Assembly (NCBI RefSeq): GCF_036711975.1
Contig: NC_091971.1
Coordinates: 751,501-815,500 of the forward strand
Length of the DNA: 64,000 nt
Source of the DNA: Onthophagus taurus
Taxonomy: Eukaryota > Arthropoda > Insecta > Coleoptera > Scarabaeidae
Direction of reading: 5' to 3'
The notes under the pieces were generated by a model. It was given only the letters and a program-made list of their open reading frames with translations, was not told the DNA's origin and did not search any database. Numbering within the stretch: position 1 is the first letter of the stretch; every line of letters begins with the position of its first letter. Shown piece after piece: positions 1 to 10,351 of this stretch. The position numbers were made by a program, and so were the translations under genes.

Positions 1-1427
1 TCCTCATCCAATGTTTAATTTGTTGCGGTTTATTTTTAATACCTAAAAGTGCCGATCTAGATTGAACATCTCTCGTAACAAACGGAGAATAACCAGTTAT
101 ATAATCATCAGCGAGAACGTTCGTTTTAGTTCGTGCTAATCTTGATGGACGTTGGTCGGGTACTGGTTGATCCGCTGATAAAATTGGATTATTTGCGTGT
201 TTTCCACCTTGAGGTGTGGGTAAACTAAATTTTTTTCCACGTTTTGAAATCGGTTTTCGCATATTTATATGAATAATTTGTTTTCCTTCATCATCAACGG
301 AAACGCAAACTCTTTTTAACGTGGCGTAACCGCATTTCGGACAGAAAACGTTCGTCATAATGCTTGTCGTTTTATAACATGAATAACAGCGGAAAATATA
401 TGTTCTTAATTGTTTGATTATTTGTCCATTTAGGATAGAAACGTTTAGATTCATTTGTTTTAGAACGTTTTGCATTGCAAAATCTTTTGTCATACAGGCT
501 ACTTTTACTGGTTTATCTTCAACGTCTTGTCCCATTAACCCCATTGTTTGGAGAATTGCATTTTTTACGTTTTCAGGAGTTATCCAGTTATCATCATCAT
601 ACTCAGAACCAGAATCGGTATCTTCTTCATCAACAGAATTTGGTTCATCTTGAATTGGAGTTATGTAAAGTTCTTTTTTTGGTTTACGATTTTTTGAAAC
701 TGTAATCCAATCATTTTCTTCGAGATTTTTATCAAAATCTTGAATTTCAGGCTCATTTTCTACAGCAGGTGTTAAAACGTCATCGTCTTCTTCATTTAAG
801 GTATCGTAAATTTGATCGACTGTTTCTAAATCAATATTACCAAATTTTTCATGTAAATTTTTCATTAAATCATCAGTTTTAATCTTATTATTATCTTGAA
901 CATTCTCATCATTTAATTCATCATTCTCATTCTCAACTAAATGCTTTGATTTTTGTTTTGGATAGTAAAAACCAGGTAAATTGTCCGCAACTTCTCCTTT
1001 AACTTTTGTTTTGATGTAATTTACAGATTTTTGATAAACCGGATCATATCGAACATGTTCAACACCTTCGTACTCCTTTTCTAATTGTAAAGTTAGAGCC
1101 ATCACTTTAATATCAGTAGCGGATAAACTTTTATAATCCCCCGTTTTCTTTGAAAATTCAGTTACCGCAACTATATTTTCAGGAAAAACATGTTTTATTT
1201 TTAAATCATAGGGAAGTACGCATAATCTTCGTAATTGCCGTTTATTAGTGATTTCGTCCACCACCTCTTGAATTGTGTAGAAATTTTCAGCAATTTCCTA
1301 AAATTTTTGAGGTTAGGTTAAAATTTTTTTAGTAAATTGTTTTAAATTCAAAACTTACTTGTAATGGGGCATTTTGGATAAACGCGGAGGTATCCACGAC
1401 CAAATGATCTATTTTTTGCTTGTGCAT
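1..1427 (-). CDS. NOB1: RNA-binding protein NOB1 (20S pre-rRNA endonuclease), 3' end outside window
   Basis: NOB1 is the PIN-domain nuclease that makes the final cut at the 3' end of 18S rRNA in late 40S precursors. Exon 1 is 1427-1359 (23 codons, starting MHKQKIDHLVVDTSAF) and exon 2 runs from 1297 to the left edge; the intron is 61 bp. The PIN core DTSAFIQNAPLQ and EVVDEI carries the expected acidic metal ligands. An acidic linker follows, then the zinc-ribbon portion (CPKCGYATLKRV), the family segment SLPTPQGGKHANNP and the C-terminal DDYITGYSPFVTRDVQSRSA. The reading frame is still open at base 1, so only the last residues are missing. The start is chosen because the ATG opens directly on the PIN strand. 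Exon 1 is the nearest of three tandem copies of this segment. Identification rests on family motifs; exon 2 was translated in parts. Confidence 0.93.
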
Positions 1428-2330
1428 TCCGATATTAACTGTATTTTTCGTGAAAAAACACGTGTTTTGACACTTTAAAGTTGACGTTTAAAATTTTTAA
1501 TAGGTTATGTCAAACAAAATCTTTATTTCATAATTATTTATCATTTATTTAATATTATTTAGAACGACATATAATTTACGAAATTCAATACGAATTAATT
1601 CATATAAAGCAAAAAAATTAATGATTTCTAGATCTTCCCCAGCTTTTTTTAATTTTTTGAGGTTAGGTTAAAATTCTTTAGTAAAATACTTTTGCAATGG
1701 ATCTTGGATAAACTCGGAGGTATCCACGACCAAGTGCTCTATTTTTTCTTATGCATTCCGATATTAACTGTATTTTTCGTGAAAAAACACGTTTTGATAC
1801 TTTGGGGATATTTATAACCTCACTTTGTTGACATTTAAAATTTTTAATAGTTTGTCAAAAAAAATCTATATTTAATAATTAATTATCATTTATTTAAAAT
1901 TATTTAGAAAGACATATAATGATTTACGAAATTCAATACAAATTAATTCATTCAAAGCAAAAAAAATCTTCCCACCGTTTTTTTTTAACTTTTTGAGGTT
2001 AGGTTAAAATTTATTAGTAAAATACTTTTGCAATGGGGCATTTTGGATAAAACGCGGAAGAACCAAATGCTCTATTTTTGTGCTTGTGCATTGCGATATT
2101 AATCGTATTTTTCGGGAAAATCACGTTTTTCGACACTTTTTGAATTTATAACCTCACTTTGTTGACATCAGTTGACATTTAAAATTTTTGCTAGGTTATG
2201 TTAAAAAAATCTATTTCATAATTATTTAGTTAAAATTATTTAGAAAGTCATATAATGATTTACGAAATTCAATACAAATTAATTCATATAAAGCAAAAAA
2301 AAATTATTTATTTCTAGGTCTTCCCCCCGT
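1307..2330. repeat. Tandem triplication covering NOB1 intron 1, exon 1 and upstream region plus the RBBP5 3' tip
   Basis: Three direct copies start near 1307, 1657 and 1993, with spacing of about 350 and 336 bp. Each begins with the same TTGAGGTTAGGTTA block, continues through NOB1 exon 1 and its upstream sequence, and ends near a TTTCTAG-TCTTCCCC block that is the RBBP5 C-terminal coding end. Only the copy nearest NOB1 keeps a usable exon 1. In the middle copy the sixth codon is a stop (M-H-K-K-K-stop); in the copy next to RBBP5 the frame is shifted after four codons and the splice-side sequence has changed. Confidence 0.85.
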
Positions 2331-3749
2331 TTTTTTTCCAACACCAATTCCTTGTTTATCTTTAGCTTTTTGATTCAATAACATTGGATGAATATCGGAC
2401 TCCCCAGTATTTTGCAATTCAATGTCATAAGATCTATACTTTTTCTTTTTGGTTGGAGGTGATTCACATCCTTGGGTGTTATTGGAAGAAATATTTTCGC
2501 TTGCGTTCCAATTATCTTCGGGATCTTCAATTTCGGGAGCGATTGGTAAGAACTGTAAACAATGTGTATTTTCATTTTCCTCGTCTGAACTACAAAACGC
2601 AGCTACAGGATCTATTGTACAAACATCAACATCCAAATCGGTATCTTCTTTAGCATCACCGCCGCTTGCAACGGACCTATCATCATCGTTTAAATCAAAT
2701 TCGCTTTCATGTTCTTCGTATTCAACGTTTTCATCTAGTTCTTTAAAATCTGGAGCAAAAGCCGACCAATTTTCAACTTGATTTTGTGCCCAAACGCTAA
2801 CAACTCCTGATGAAATACTTGTTATGATGGGACGAACCGGATGCCAACAAACATCAAGTAATAATTCACCTTTTGTACCATGTAATATTTTGACTAAGTT
2901 TCCAATAGACTTCTCCCAAATGTATAAAGCGTGTTGTCTTGCTGAACCTGCACAAATATATTCTCCATCGCCGGAAAAACAACATTTTTTCCACATCGTT
3001 TTGTTAACAAGATCTTGCAATTTTTGTATAGGTTCTGGTTCGCCCTCTTTGCCACAAGTCAAAACTTCTTTACTATCATAAACTCTAATAACTCTATCAG
3101 CAGTGTTTATTAAAAAACAATCACCCCTGCGAGCAAATTCAATACTTTTAACAGCAGTCGCGCTTGAAGTACCCAAAATAATACGAAAACTTGCTTTAAC
3201 CTCTAAGGTTTTTGTATCCATAATTAAAATTTTTCCTTTACCATTACCCGTATAAACATAATCACCTCTCCTATCAAATGAAGCGACAATATTTAAATCT
3301 GCATCAGCATCAATTGGTAACACTTCGTGTTTCCCATTTGTGTCAACGAGAACTGCCGCATGTTTCATCGGACATACCAATAATCTTTCTAAAGATCTTG
3401 GCTCAAATTGTACCTTCAAAACTGGGCCAGGAAATCGATATTTTTGTTCACATTCACCATTTAAAACATCCCAAATACAGACAGTGTTATCAGTTGACGC
3501 CGAAGCCATTTTATGGCCATTTCTCGACCAGCTTATGCTGCACACGGGGTGAACGTGAGCCGAAATAATTTTCGCTATTCCTCTCGTTAAAAAATCCCAA
3601 ATAACTACTCTTCCATCATTACAACCTACGGCTAAGAGTGTGCCCCTTTTATTGAAAGCGCACGTTACCGCTAATGAAAGGCAGTCTAACGTTCCATCGA
3701 ATTCTTCCGGATAGTTTTGTCCAAATGATTCTAATAATTCTAAATTCAT
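2304..3749 (-). CDS. RBBP5: Retinoblastoma-binding protein 5 homologue (COMPASS/MLL core subunit)
   Basis: RBBP5 is a WD40 core subunit of the SET1/MLL histone H3K4 methyltransferase complexes and acts in the nucleus with WDR5, ASH2L and DPY30. The gene is a single uninterrupted 481-residue frame. It starts MNLELLESFGQNYPEEFDG, as in the family, and the WD40 propeller fills about residues 20-330 (VVIWDFLTRG and VCIWDVLNGE are clear WD repeats). An acidic linker follows (about 340-410, with EYEEHESEFDLNDDD), which in the family contacts ASH2L. The basic tail ends in GRPRNK. It is somewhat shorter than the roughly 540-residue vertebrate protein, mainly in the tail. The absence of introns is notable but does not suggest a retrocopy, because the frame is intact and the promoter side is a normal intergenic region. 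The last codons lie in the triplicated segment shared with NOB1. Confidence 0.96.
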   Translation of the reverse strand: MNLELLESFGQNYPEEFDGTLDCLSLAVTCAFNKRGTLLAVGCNDGRVVIWDFLTRGIAKIISAHVHPVCSISWSRNGHKMASASTDNTVCIWDVLNGECEQKYRFPGPVLKVQFEPRSLERLLVCPMKHAAVLVDTNGKHEVLPIDADADLNIVASFDRRGDYVYTGNGKGKILIMDTKTLEVKASFRIILGTSSATAVKSIEFARRGDCFLINTADRVIRVYDSKEVLTCGKEGEPEPIQKLQDLVNKTMWKKCCFSGDGEYICAGSARQHALYIWEKSIGNLVKILHGTKGELLLDVCWHPVRPIITSISSGVVSVWAQNQVENWSAFAPDFKELDENVEYEEHESEFDLNDDDRSVASGGDAKEDTDLDVDVCTIDPVAAFCSSDEENENTHCLQFLPIAPEIEDPEDNWNASENISSNNTQGCESPPTKKKKYRSYDIELQNTGESDIHPMLLNQKAKDKQGIGVGKKTGGRPRNK

Positions 3750-4197
3750 TATTGCTTAAATTAATAACTTGAAGATTGTATAGGTTATGTTTTTGTTATA
3801 TTCATAGACTTTTCATCTTAATAATTCCTATTGGGTGAAATTAATATAACTTAGAATTGAAGAAATAAAGATCGATATACCATCTTTTGTGTATTAAAAG
3901 GAGATGGGAAGAAGCAAGTTTTCTCCATAGTTATAACATCAATGTGAAACGTCAAATTAAATAACCAAAAAAAATAAATTCCCCAGATTTTGATAATTAT
4001 TTTGCTATTCTGTGATGGAAGCTTTGTTTGTTTAATTAACTCATGTTATTCTGTAAAAATCCATAATTATCCGTTAATAGCAGCCTATTTCTATTACGTA
4101 CATCAGAACTCAAAGTTTACAATTTCGAACCACAACTGAAATAATACCAAAATTATTTCATATATTATAAGAAAACAGTCTAAATTATTATAAAATA
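3750..4197. other. Divergent intergenic region between RBBP5 and the 309-aa gene
   Basis: These 448 bases separate two genes pointing away from each other, so the stretch probably holds both promoters. It is AT-rich, contains a GTCAAA-type motif (GAAACGTCAAATT near 3947), and has no open frame of note or recognisable repeat. Confidence 0.5.
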
Positions 4198-5127
4198 ATG
4201 GTATTTCCATCAAAAGAAGACGTAAATTCCTCGGTTTCATCTTTGGACAGTGATTTTAACGTTAATGAAAGACGAATTTTGGATCTTGGAAAGCAATTGC
4301 TTAAACACCGATTTTTCATAGGTACGTTACATGAAAAGTACCGTGTCGAAAAAATTAACGCCTACAGAGATGTTATATCAATTGACGATAACGAACGTCA
4401 TTTAATTGAACAATTACGCGATTATTTGGCACACATAATAAGATTTTATTCACAAGAAAATTGGTGGGTAGGGATTACAGCTCCAGGAAAAAATAGTTTA
4501 CCTAATGCTTATTGTTTATGGGTTGACTTACCATCTGGTAATGTGTTAGGGAGATATTGGTTCAAAATTCGCAGTGTAAGATTTCAAAAAAACGGAGAGT
4601 TAATTGTTGTGGTTAAAATCGAAAGAAAAATCGAAGAATGTTTATCAACACCGTCCCCAAAACCGTTATTTAAGACAATTCAAGCTGAAAACGAGAATTT
4701 CTTTGTTACATTTGAAAAAGGGACAGAAATAATTGGAAATTCGTTTCGTAATTTTTTTGCAAATGTAGCAACTCCAAAAAATATAAAAGAAGCTGCCCTT
4801 TTTTTGGGTTTACTGGTGGTCGCTTGCGTAACAGGTTTATTTGAGGTGATGAAATTTTTGAGCGAATTCTTAATCAAATTTATGTACGCCTGGTCACATT
4901 TTGTAAAAGCCAGTCTTCCAATTTTGCAAATAATACTTAATTTTATGGAAAATATTTTTAAGGTACTTTGCACGTTAATCGCTCATATGTTTAAACCGCA
5001 ACATCAACAACAACCGCAACTACAGGTTGATCCACGATATTCAGCTTATAGACCTGTACGACCACGATATATTACATATAATCGTCCTTCATCCAGATCA
5101 GGAGTTACGATAACTGAACTTAATTGA
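4198..5127 (+). CDS. Unidentified protein with C-terminal hydrophobic segments
   Basis: I do not recognise this 309-residue single-exon protein. The first 190 residues look globular and soluble, with a charged start (FNVNERRILDLGKQLLKHRF), an aromatic stretch (FYSQENWWVGITAPGKN) and beta-like segments (WVDLPSGNVLGRYWFKIRSV). Residues about 200-220 (ALFLGLLVVACVTGLF) and 235-265 (LPILQIILNFMENIFKVLC) are hydrophobic enough to be membrane helices. The tail is rich in Q, P, R and Y. There is no signal peptide. Upstream is RBBP5 in the opposite direction; downstream a 150-bp tandem repeat begins within the 3' flank. Codon use resembles its neighbours and the frame is long and clean, so I take it as a real gene, possibly lineage-restricted. 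Confidence 0.7.
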   Translation: MVFPSKEDVNSSVSSLDSDFNVNERRILDLGKQLLKHRFFIGTLHEKYRVEKINAYRDVISIDDNERHLIEQLRDYLAHIIRFYSQENWWVGITAPGKNSLPNAYCLWVDLPSGNVLGRYWFKIRSVRFQKNGELIVVVKIERKIEECLSTPSPKPLFKTIQAENENFFVTFEKGTEIIGNSFRNFFANVATPKNIKEAALFLGLLVVACVTGLFEVMKFLSEFLIKFMYAWSHFVKASLPILQIILNFMENIFKVLCTLIAHMFKPQHQQQPQLQVDPRYSAYRPVRPRYITYNRPSSRSGVTITELN

Positions 5128-5150
5128 TACAAATAAAATAATATGTTTGT

Positions 5151-5600
5151 TGTAAATAGTTTTTTCTGTTTTTATTATTAAATAAATCGAATTATAATAA
5201 ACTAAATTAAAAAAAATCTTGATTGTTTGAGGTTAGGATGTTTATAACCTCAACTTATGAATAATCAAAGAAAAAAGTAATTATTTCATTATCTCATCGT
5301 TGTAAATAATTTTTTCTGTTTTTGTTATTAAATAAATCGACTTATAATAAAGTTAAATTATAAAAATCTTGATAGTTTGAGGTTAGAATGCTTATAACCT
5401 CAACTTGTGAATAATCAAAAAAAAAGCTAATATTTCATTATCTCATCGTTGTAAACAGTTTTTTCTGTTTTTGTTATTAAATAAATCGACTTATAATAAA
5501 GATAAATTAAAAAAATCTTGATTGTTTGAGGTTAGAATGCTTATAACCTCAACTTATGAATAATCAAAAAAAAATGTAAATATTTCATTATCTCATCGTT
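5151..5600. repeat. Three tandem 150-bp repeats carrying polyadenylation signals
   Basis: Copies begin at 5151, 5301 and 5450 (units about 150 and 149 bp) and are over 90 percent alike by eye. Each starts TGTAAA-AGTTTTTTCTG, contains an AATAAA hexamer in TTATTAAATAAATCGA, and holds a hairpin TTGAGGTTAG...TAACCTCAA. The first copy begins about 20 bases after the stop of the 309-residue gene, so the unit probably includes that gene's original 3' end and polyadenylation site. Confidence 0.85.
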
Positions 5601-5726
5601 CCAAAGGTTTCATTTGCATTTTTTCCTTGACATACATTTTTATGGCATTGAATAATCCAATTCAAGAGACTCAACACCGTTAGAATAACAAAGAAAAATC
5701 GTTTCATTATAAACTGCACCTCCACA

Positions 5727-7173
5727 ATGTTAACACTTTTTAGTTTTGTAATTACTACAATTGTAGTTGTTACAAAAGTGGAATCTTTGGATAATGGTTT
5801 AGCTTTAACGCCTCCAATGGGATGGATGACCTGGCAAAGATTTCGTTGTATTACTGATTGTGAACAGTATCCTTTGGAATGTATAAGGTTTACAAATCAA
5901 ATAATTTTATTTATATAGAAAAGTCAAATAAAAATTGCAGTGAAAAGTTAATAAAAACGATGGCAAAACGAATGGTAGTGGATGGTTATTTAAAAGCAGG
6001 TTATGAGTATATAATTGTAGATGATTGTTGGATGTCAAATAAAAGGGATTCAGAAAATCGATTACAACCAGATCCAATTCGATTTCCAAGCGGAATAAAA
6101 TCCCTTGCAAATTACGTCCAAAGTTTAGGATTAAAGTTTGGAATTTATGAAGATTCCGGATACAAAACCTGTGCAGGTTATCCTGGAATTTACGGACACT
6201 TAGAAATCGATGCGCAAACCTTCGCCGATTGGGAAGTTGATTATATTAAATTAGACGGTTGTTATAACGATCCAGAAACGTTGGTTGATGGATACATTCG
6301 ATTTGGAGAACTTTTAAATCAAACCGGACGTCCAATCGTTTATTCCTGTAGTTGGCCCGCTTACGAAGAACCACTAGGAATTAAAGTAAACCCAAATTTA
6401 GTGAAGATATCAATAAACATATTCTTTTTTTAGTCAAACTACTCATTATTAACCGAAAAATGTAATTTGTGGAGAAATTGGGATGATATCGAGGATAGTT
6501 GGTACAATGTAACAAATATTCTTGATTGGTTTAGTGAAAATCAAGATAGAATCGCTAAATATTCAGGTCCAGGACATTGGAATGATCCTGATATGGTAAA
6601 ATTTATTATTGATTTATGAAAACGTTGTTTAAATATCAACTTTAAGTTATTAGTAGGAAATTTCGCGTTAAGCGAAGATCAAAGTAAAGCTCAAATGGCG
6701 ATTTGGTCGATTATGGCAGCCCCATTATTAATGTCCGTCGATTTAAGAACGATCAAACCGGAATTTCGCCAAATATTATTAAACCCTGACGCAATAGCTA
6801 TAAATCAGGACAAACTTGGAATTATGGGCAAATTGGTTTATACCGCTTTAAAACGTATTGATGTTTGGGCAAAACCAATCATGCCAATCGTTAATGGGGA
6901 GTTTTCTCTGGCAATTGGATTTATTAGCAATAGAATTGATGGATATCCACGGATTGCTTCCGTGCCTATGAAAACTTTAGGACTTAATAATCCTAAAGGT
7001 TATCACATAACGGTAACAATACATTTTTAAAACAACTAATTTTTATTCGAAATTTATATTTTTTCTAGAATATTTTTGACCCTGAATATGTAGATGTTAT
7101 ATCTGGAGGGAATATTGTGGTTAGAGTCAAGCCTTCTGGAACAGTGTTTTTAAAATTAATTCCTAAAGACTGA
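5727..7173 (+). CDS. GH27 alpha-N-acetylgalactosaminidase / alpha-galactosidase, copy 1
   Basis: Lysosomal or secreted glycosidase removing terminal alpha-linked GalNAc or galactose. Five exons: 5727-5887, 5941-6385, 6434-6595, 6647-7012 and 7069-7173, with phases joining cleanly to 412 residues (the human enzymes are 411-429). Residues 1-20 form a signal peptide ([15 protein letters not shown]). Family blocks follow: [37 protein letters not shown] with the nucleophile Asp in the KLDG motif, SCSWPAYEE, and [11 protein letters not shown] with the acid/base Asp. The SCSWPAYE loop resembles the alpha-N-acetylgalactosaminidase type more than the alpha-galactosidase A type (CEWPLY), so I lean towards GalNAc-ase. 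A paralogue in the same orientation follows about 1 kb downstream. Confidence 0.93.
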
Positions 7174-8154
7174 TATGTAATTAAGACATAAAGTAGTTAA
7201 TATAATAAGTTTTATATCGATTTTATAAATATATGTATAATTTGATTAATTTTATTGAAAATATTTGAATAAAATGTGTTAGTTGAATCTAAAATGTTTA
7301 TTTGATTTTATCGGCAATTCATAAGTATGTTTTTGATAAAGTTTGATAAATTCATCAATTTTTCACTAAACTAAATTAAACACTCAATTTTTTTGTAATT
7401 TATTAATATCTAAACAAATATACTTATTTTTTGTTTGAGGTTAGATTACGTGTCATTTTTGACGTTTCTTCTCACAGGCTACGTTCTAAAATTTTTTGTA
7501 GAAATTGGCGATAAAACTTTATATTTACAATTAGAACTGGTGAAAAACTAAATATTACGCCAAATTAACATATAAATTACAAATTTTAACATTTAATTTA
7601 ACATAAAACCTTTGACATTTAAATTGACAAATAATCATGTCATAACTCTTCAAAGTACCAACCTTAACAATATAAGTGTTAGTTATGAAAAGAAATTTTT
7701 AATTAATTAATTCAAACATATTTTTGGTCCTTTCTGTTATTTCGCTCTTCATCCATCCCATCAATTCATCTCGACGGCTTTCCAAGATCCTCCTCATACA
7801 CTTCGCTAACTTAAACTGTAAATGAAGCCAGTTTTTTTATTTTTGGTTGAATTTGGAAAATCTTTCATAAAATAATTACTAAAAAAAGAATAAAAACACT
7901 TGAAACTTTTTAAATTTTTTAAAATCTAAACAAATAAAATTTATCTGTCTGATGTCCTACTTAAAATAGCTTACTTTAAACGACCATACTTGACTTAAAA
8001 TAGTCAACACAAATCGTTATCGAAACCTGTTTATCCAATTTACCAAAACTCTTGAATTAAATATATCCAGACCAACAGATAAGGGCGATGGTATAAATTT
8101 CAAAAACTCAAACGCCAAGTACTCAAAGTAAGTAAAGAAAGCATATAAACAACC
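7174..8154. other. Spacer between the two GH27 genes
   Basis: This AT-rich spacer carries the first gene's polyadenylation region (AATAAAATG near 7249), several GTCAAA/TGACATTTAAA motifs (7600-7640) and one GC-richer island (about 7699-7830) described separately. I see no transposon ends here. Confidence 0.5.
7699..7815 (-). other. Possible orphan terminal exon (39 codons)
   Basis: On the minus strand an acceptor-like TTCATTTACAG precedes 38 open codons and a stop. The peptide begins FKLAKCMRRILESRRDEL and continues MGWMKSEITERTK; it is charged and helix-like, with better GC content than its surroundings. I could not find a matching upstream exon or recognise the peptide. The opposite strand is also open here, so strand assignment is weak. 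It could be the last exon of an unseen gene, a gene fragment, or chance. Confidence 0.25.
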
Positions 8155-9672
8155 ATGATTCTTTTTGATACACTTTTTTTGTATCTAACTCTTTTGATAA
8201 ATCCTGTTTTTAATTTAGATAATGGTTTAGCTTTAACCCCACCAATGGGGTTTATGACTTGGCAAAGGTTTCGATGTATTGTTGATTGCAAAAGTTATCC
8301 AGATGAATGTATAAGGTGAGAAGTAATTTTTTAACAAAGTTCTTAAATTTTAATTCTTTTAATTTTACAAAAGTGAAAATTTAATAAAAAGACAAGCTGA
8401 ATTAATGGTTCAAGATGGATATTTAGACGCTGGTTATGAATATATAATAATCGATGATTGTTGGTCATCAAAAGAAAGAGATGAAAATGGTAGACTTCAA
8501 GCAGACCCTGAAAGATTTCCGAATGGAATTCCAGCTTTAGCAGATTATGTAAAAAAATATAATTGACAAATTACCAAAAAAAATTACTTTGATTATTGTA
8601 GGTGCATAATTTAGGTCTTAAATTTGGAATTTACGGTGATTATGGGACATTAACTTGTGGTGGGTACCCAGGCAGTATAAACTATTTAGAGGTGGATGCT
8701 GAAACTTGGGCGGAATGGGGTGTAGATTACGTTAAATTAGACGGGTGTTATTCAGAATTAGAAGATATGGAAGCTGGATACGCTGAGTTCGCTAATTATT
8801 TAAATAAAACCGGAAGACCTATGGTTTATTCATGTAGTTGGCCTGCTTATTTTGAATTTGGCGGATATCCTGTAAAAATAATTAAAACGATTAATTTACA
8901 TCAAATTTTTATTTTCCTTTTTAGGTTAACTTTGAAATTTTAGCTACAACCTGTAATTTATGGAGAAATTGGGCGGATATTCAAGACTCTTGGAGCAGTT
9001 TGACAACAATCACCAAATGGTTTGGTGATAATCAAGACAGATTTAGTAAATTTTCAGCACCTGGTCATTGGAATGACCCAGACATGGTAAAAATAAACTT
9101 TGAATGAAACCAAATTTCTCTTTTTTCAATTTTAGTTATTAATTGGAAATTATGGGTTAACAGAAGATCAAAGTAAATCCCAAATGGCGATCTGGTCGGT
9201 TATGGCAGCCCCACTTTTAATGTCTCTAGACTTAAACACAGTGAAACCTGAATTTAAAAGTATTCTCTTAAATAAAGACGCAATTGCCATAAATCAAGAT
9301 TCGTTGGGAATAATGGGAAAAAGAATTTATCAGAAGAATGATATTGAAATTTGGTCCAAACCAATATTGCCAATTATTAACGGTTATTATACTTATGCAG
9401 TCGCTTTTGTTAGTTATCGAGATGATGGGCATGCTTATAGAGTTGAAGAAAAATTGGAAACACTTGGATTAACTTCTCCTAATGGATATCTAGTTGAAGT
9501 AGTATTAATTTAACATTAATTTAATTTTTATTTAACGAATTCGATGTTTTAGAATATTTTTGAACCTAATAATGTGGATCTTATCGACTTTGAAAATATT
9601 TGGGCACGAATTAATCCATCTGGGACCGTTTTCTTACGTTTAACTCCAATTGGAAGTGTTCTTTCTAATTAA
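8155..9672 (+). CDS. GH27 alpha-N-acetylgalactosaminidase / alpha-galactosidase, copy 2
   Basis: Tandem paralogue of the preceding gene with the same predicted activity. Six exons: 8155-8315, 8374-8548, 8602-8871, 8925-9086, 9136-9498 and 9553-9672, giving 416 residues. The signal peptide ([13 protein letters not shown]) is followed by [36 protein letters not shown] (nucleophile), [10 protein letters not shown] and [11 protein letters not shown] (acid/base). Exon borders match copy 1 except for one extra 53-bp intron (8549-8601) splitting [12 protein letters not shown], where copy 1 is continuous. Catalytic residues are kept in both copies, so both are probably active. Loop differences ([10 protein letters not shown] against [10 protein letters not shown]) lie near the substrate pocket and could shift specificity; that is inference. 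Confidence 0.93.
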
Positions 9673-10351
9673 TAAATTGTTTTTTAAATTTGTTGTATGT
9701 TAATTAATATAAAATTAAAGAGAATTATACAAATGTGTTACTAAGCTCTAGAAATCCTTTTATAAAAATCAAATTTAATTTACAACATTTATTGGTTTCA
9801 GTTAATTGGATTTGACAAGTAATTTTAATTGCTTGACGTTTAATTTGTAATGTTTGTAACCTAAAAATTGAAAAAGTCACTATGTAGTAAACTAAAAACA
9901 TAACTATTATATTTTATGATTCACAAATTCTATACTAATTATTTCAATAATAATACATATTTTTGCGGGCTATTATAAATAATAACAATATTTTTTATTA
10001 TTGTTAATTAAAGAAAATTTTAAAAAAATCCTTGTACTATTTAGTGAAAAAAATTTGACATTCCTTACGTCACTTAAGCTGAATGTTTTTAAATATTGTA
10101 CTAAAATTCGTTATTAACGACCAATTAAAACGGCACCGTTTCGAAGTATTTACTTAAGATTACGCGAATTGATCATTAGAAAATAAAGAAAATACTGGAT
10201 TGACCCGTTCAAGACGTTTCTGGAAGCCTAACCTCACTTTTAATTTTAATGTCATACACTATGTAAAAATCATTTCTGCTTTCTACATTTGTGCGCTTTG
10301 TTTGAAATCTTTAAAAAGTAATAAAGGCAAAAAAGTTAGTAACGTAAAGAT
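9673..10351. other. Intergenic region before the UBE2J2 gene
   Basis: AT-rich spacer with several AATAAA-type signals serving copy 2 of GH27, GTCAAA/TGACGTTTAA motifs (about 9835 and 10055), and GC-richer sequence near 10130-10240 that probably holds the promoter of the next gene. No repeat or coding exon recognised. Confidence 0.45.

Noticed and set aside
2375-3568. Several open frames on both strands inside the RBBP5 gene
   Set aside because: They are shadows of the long RBBP5 frame, with compositions dictated by its codons and no independent start, splice sites or family resemblance.
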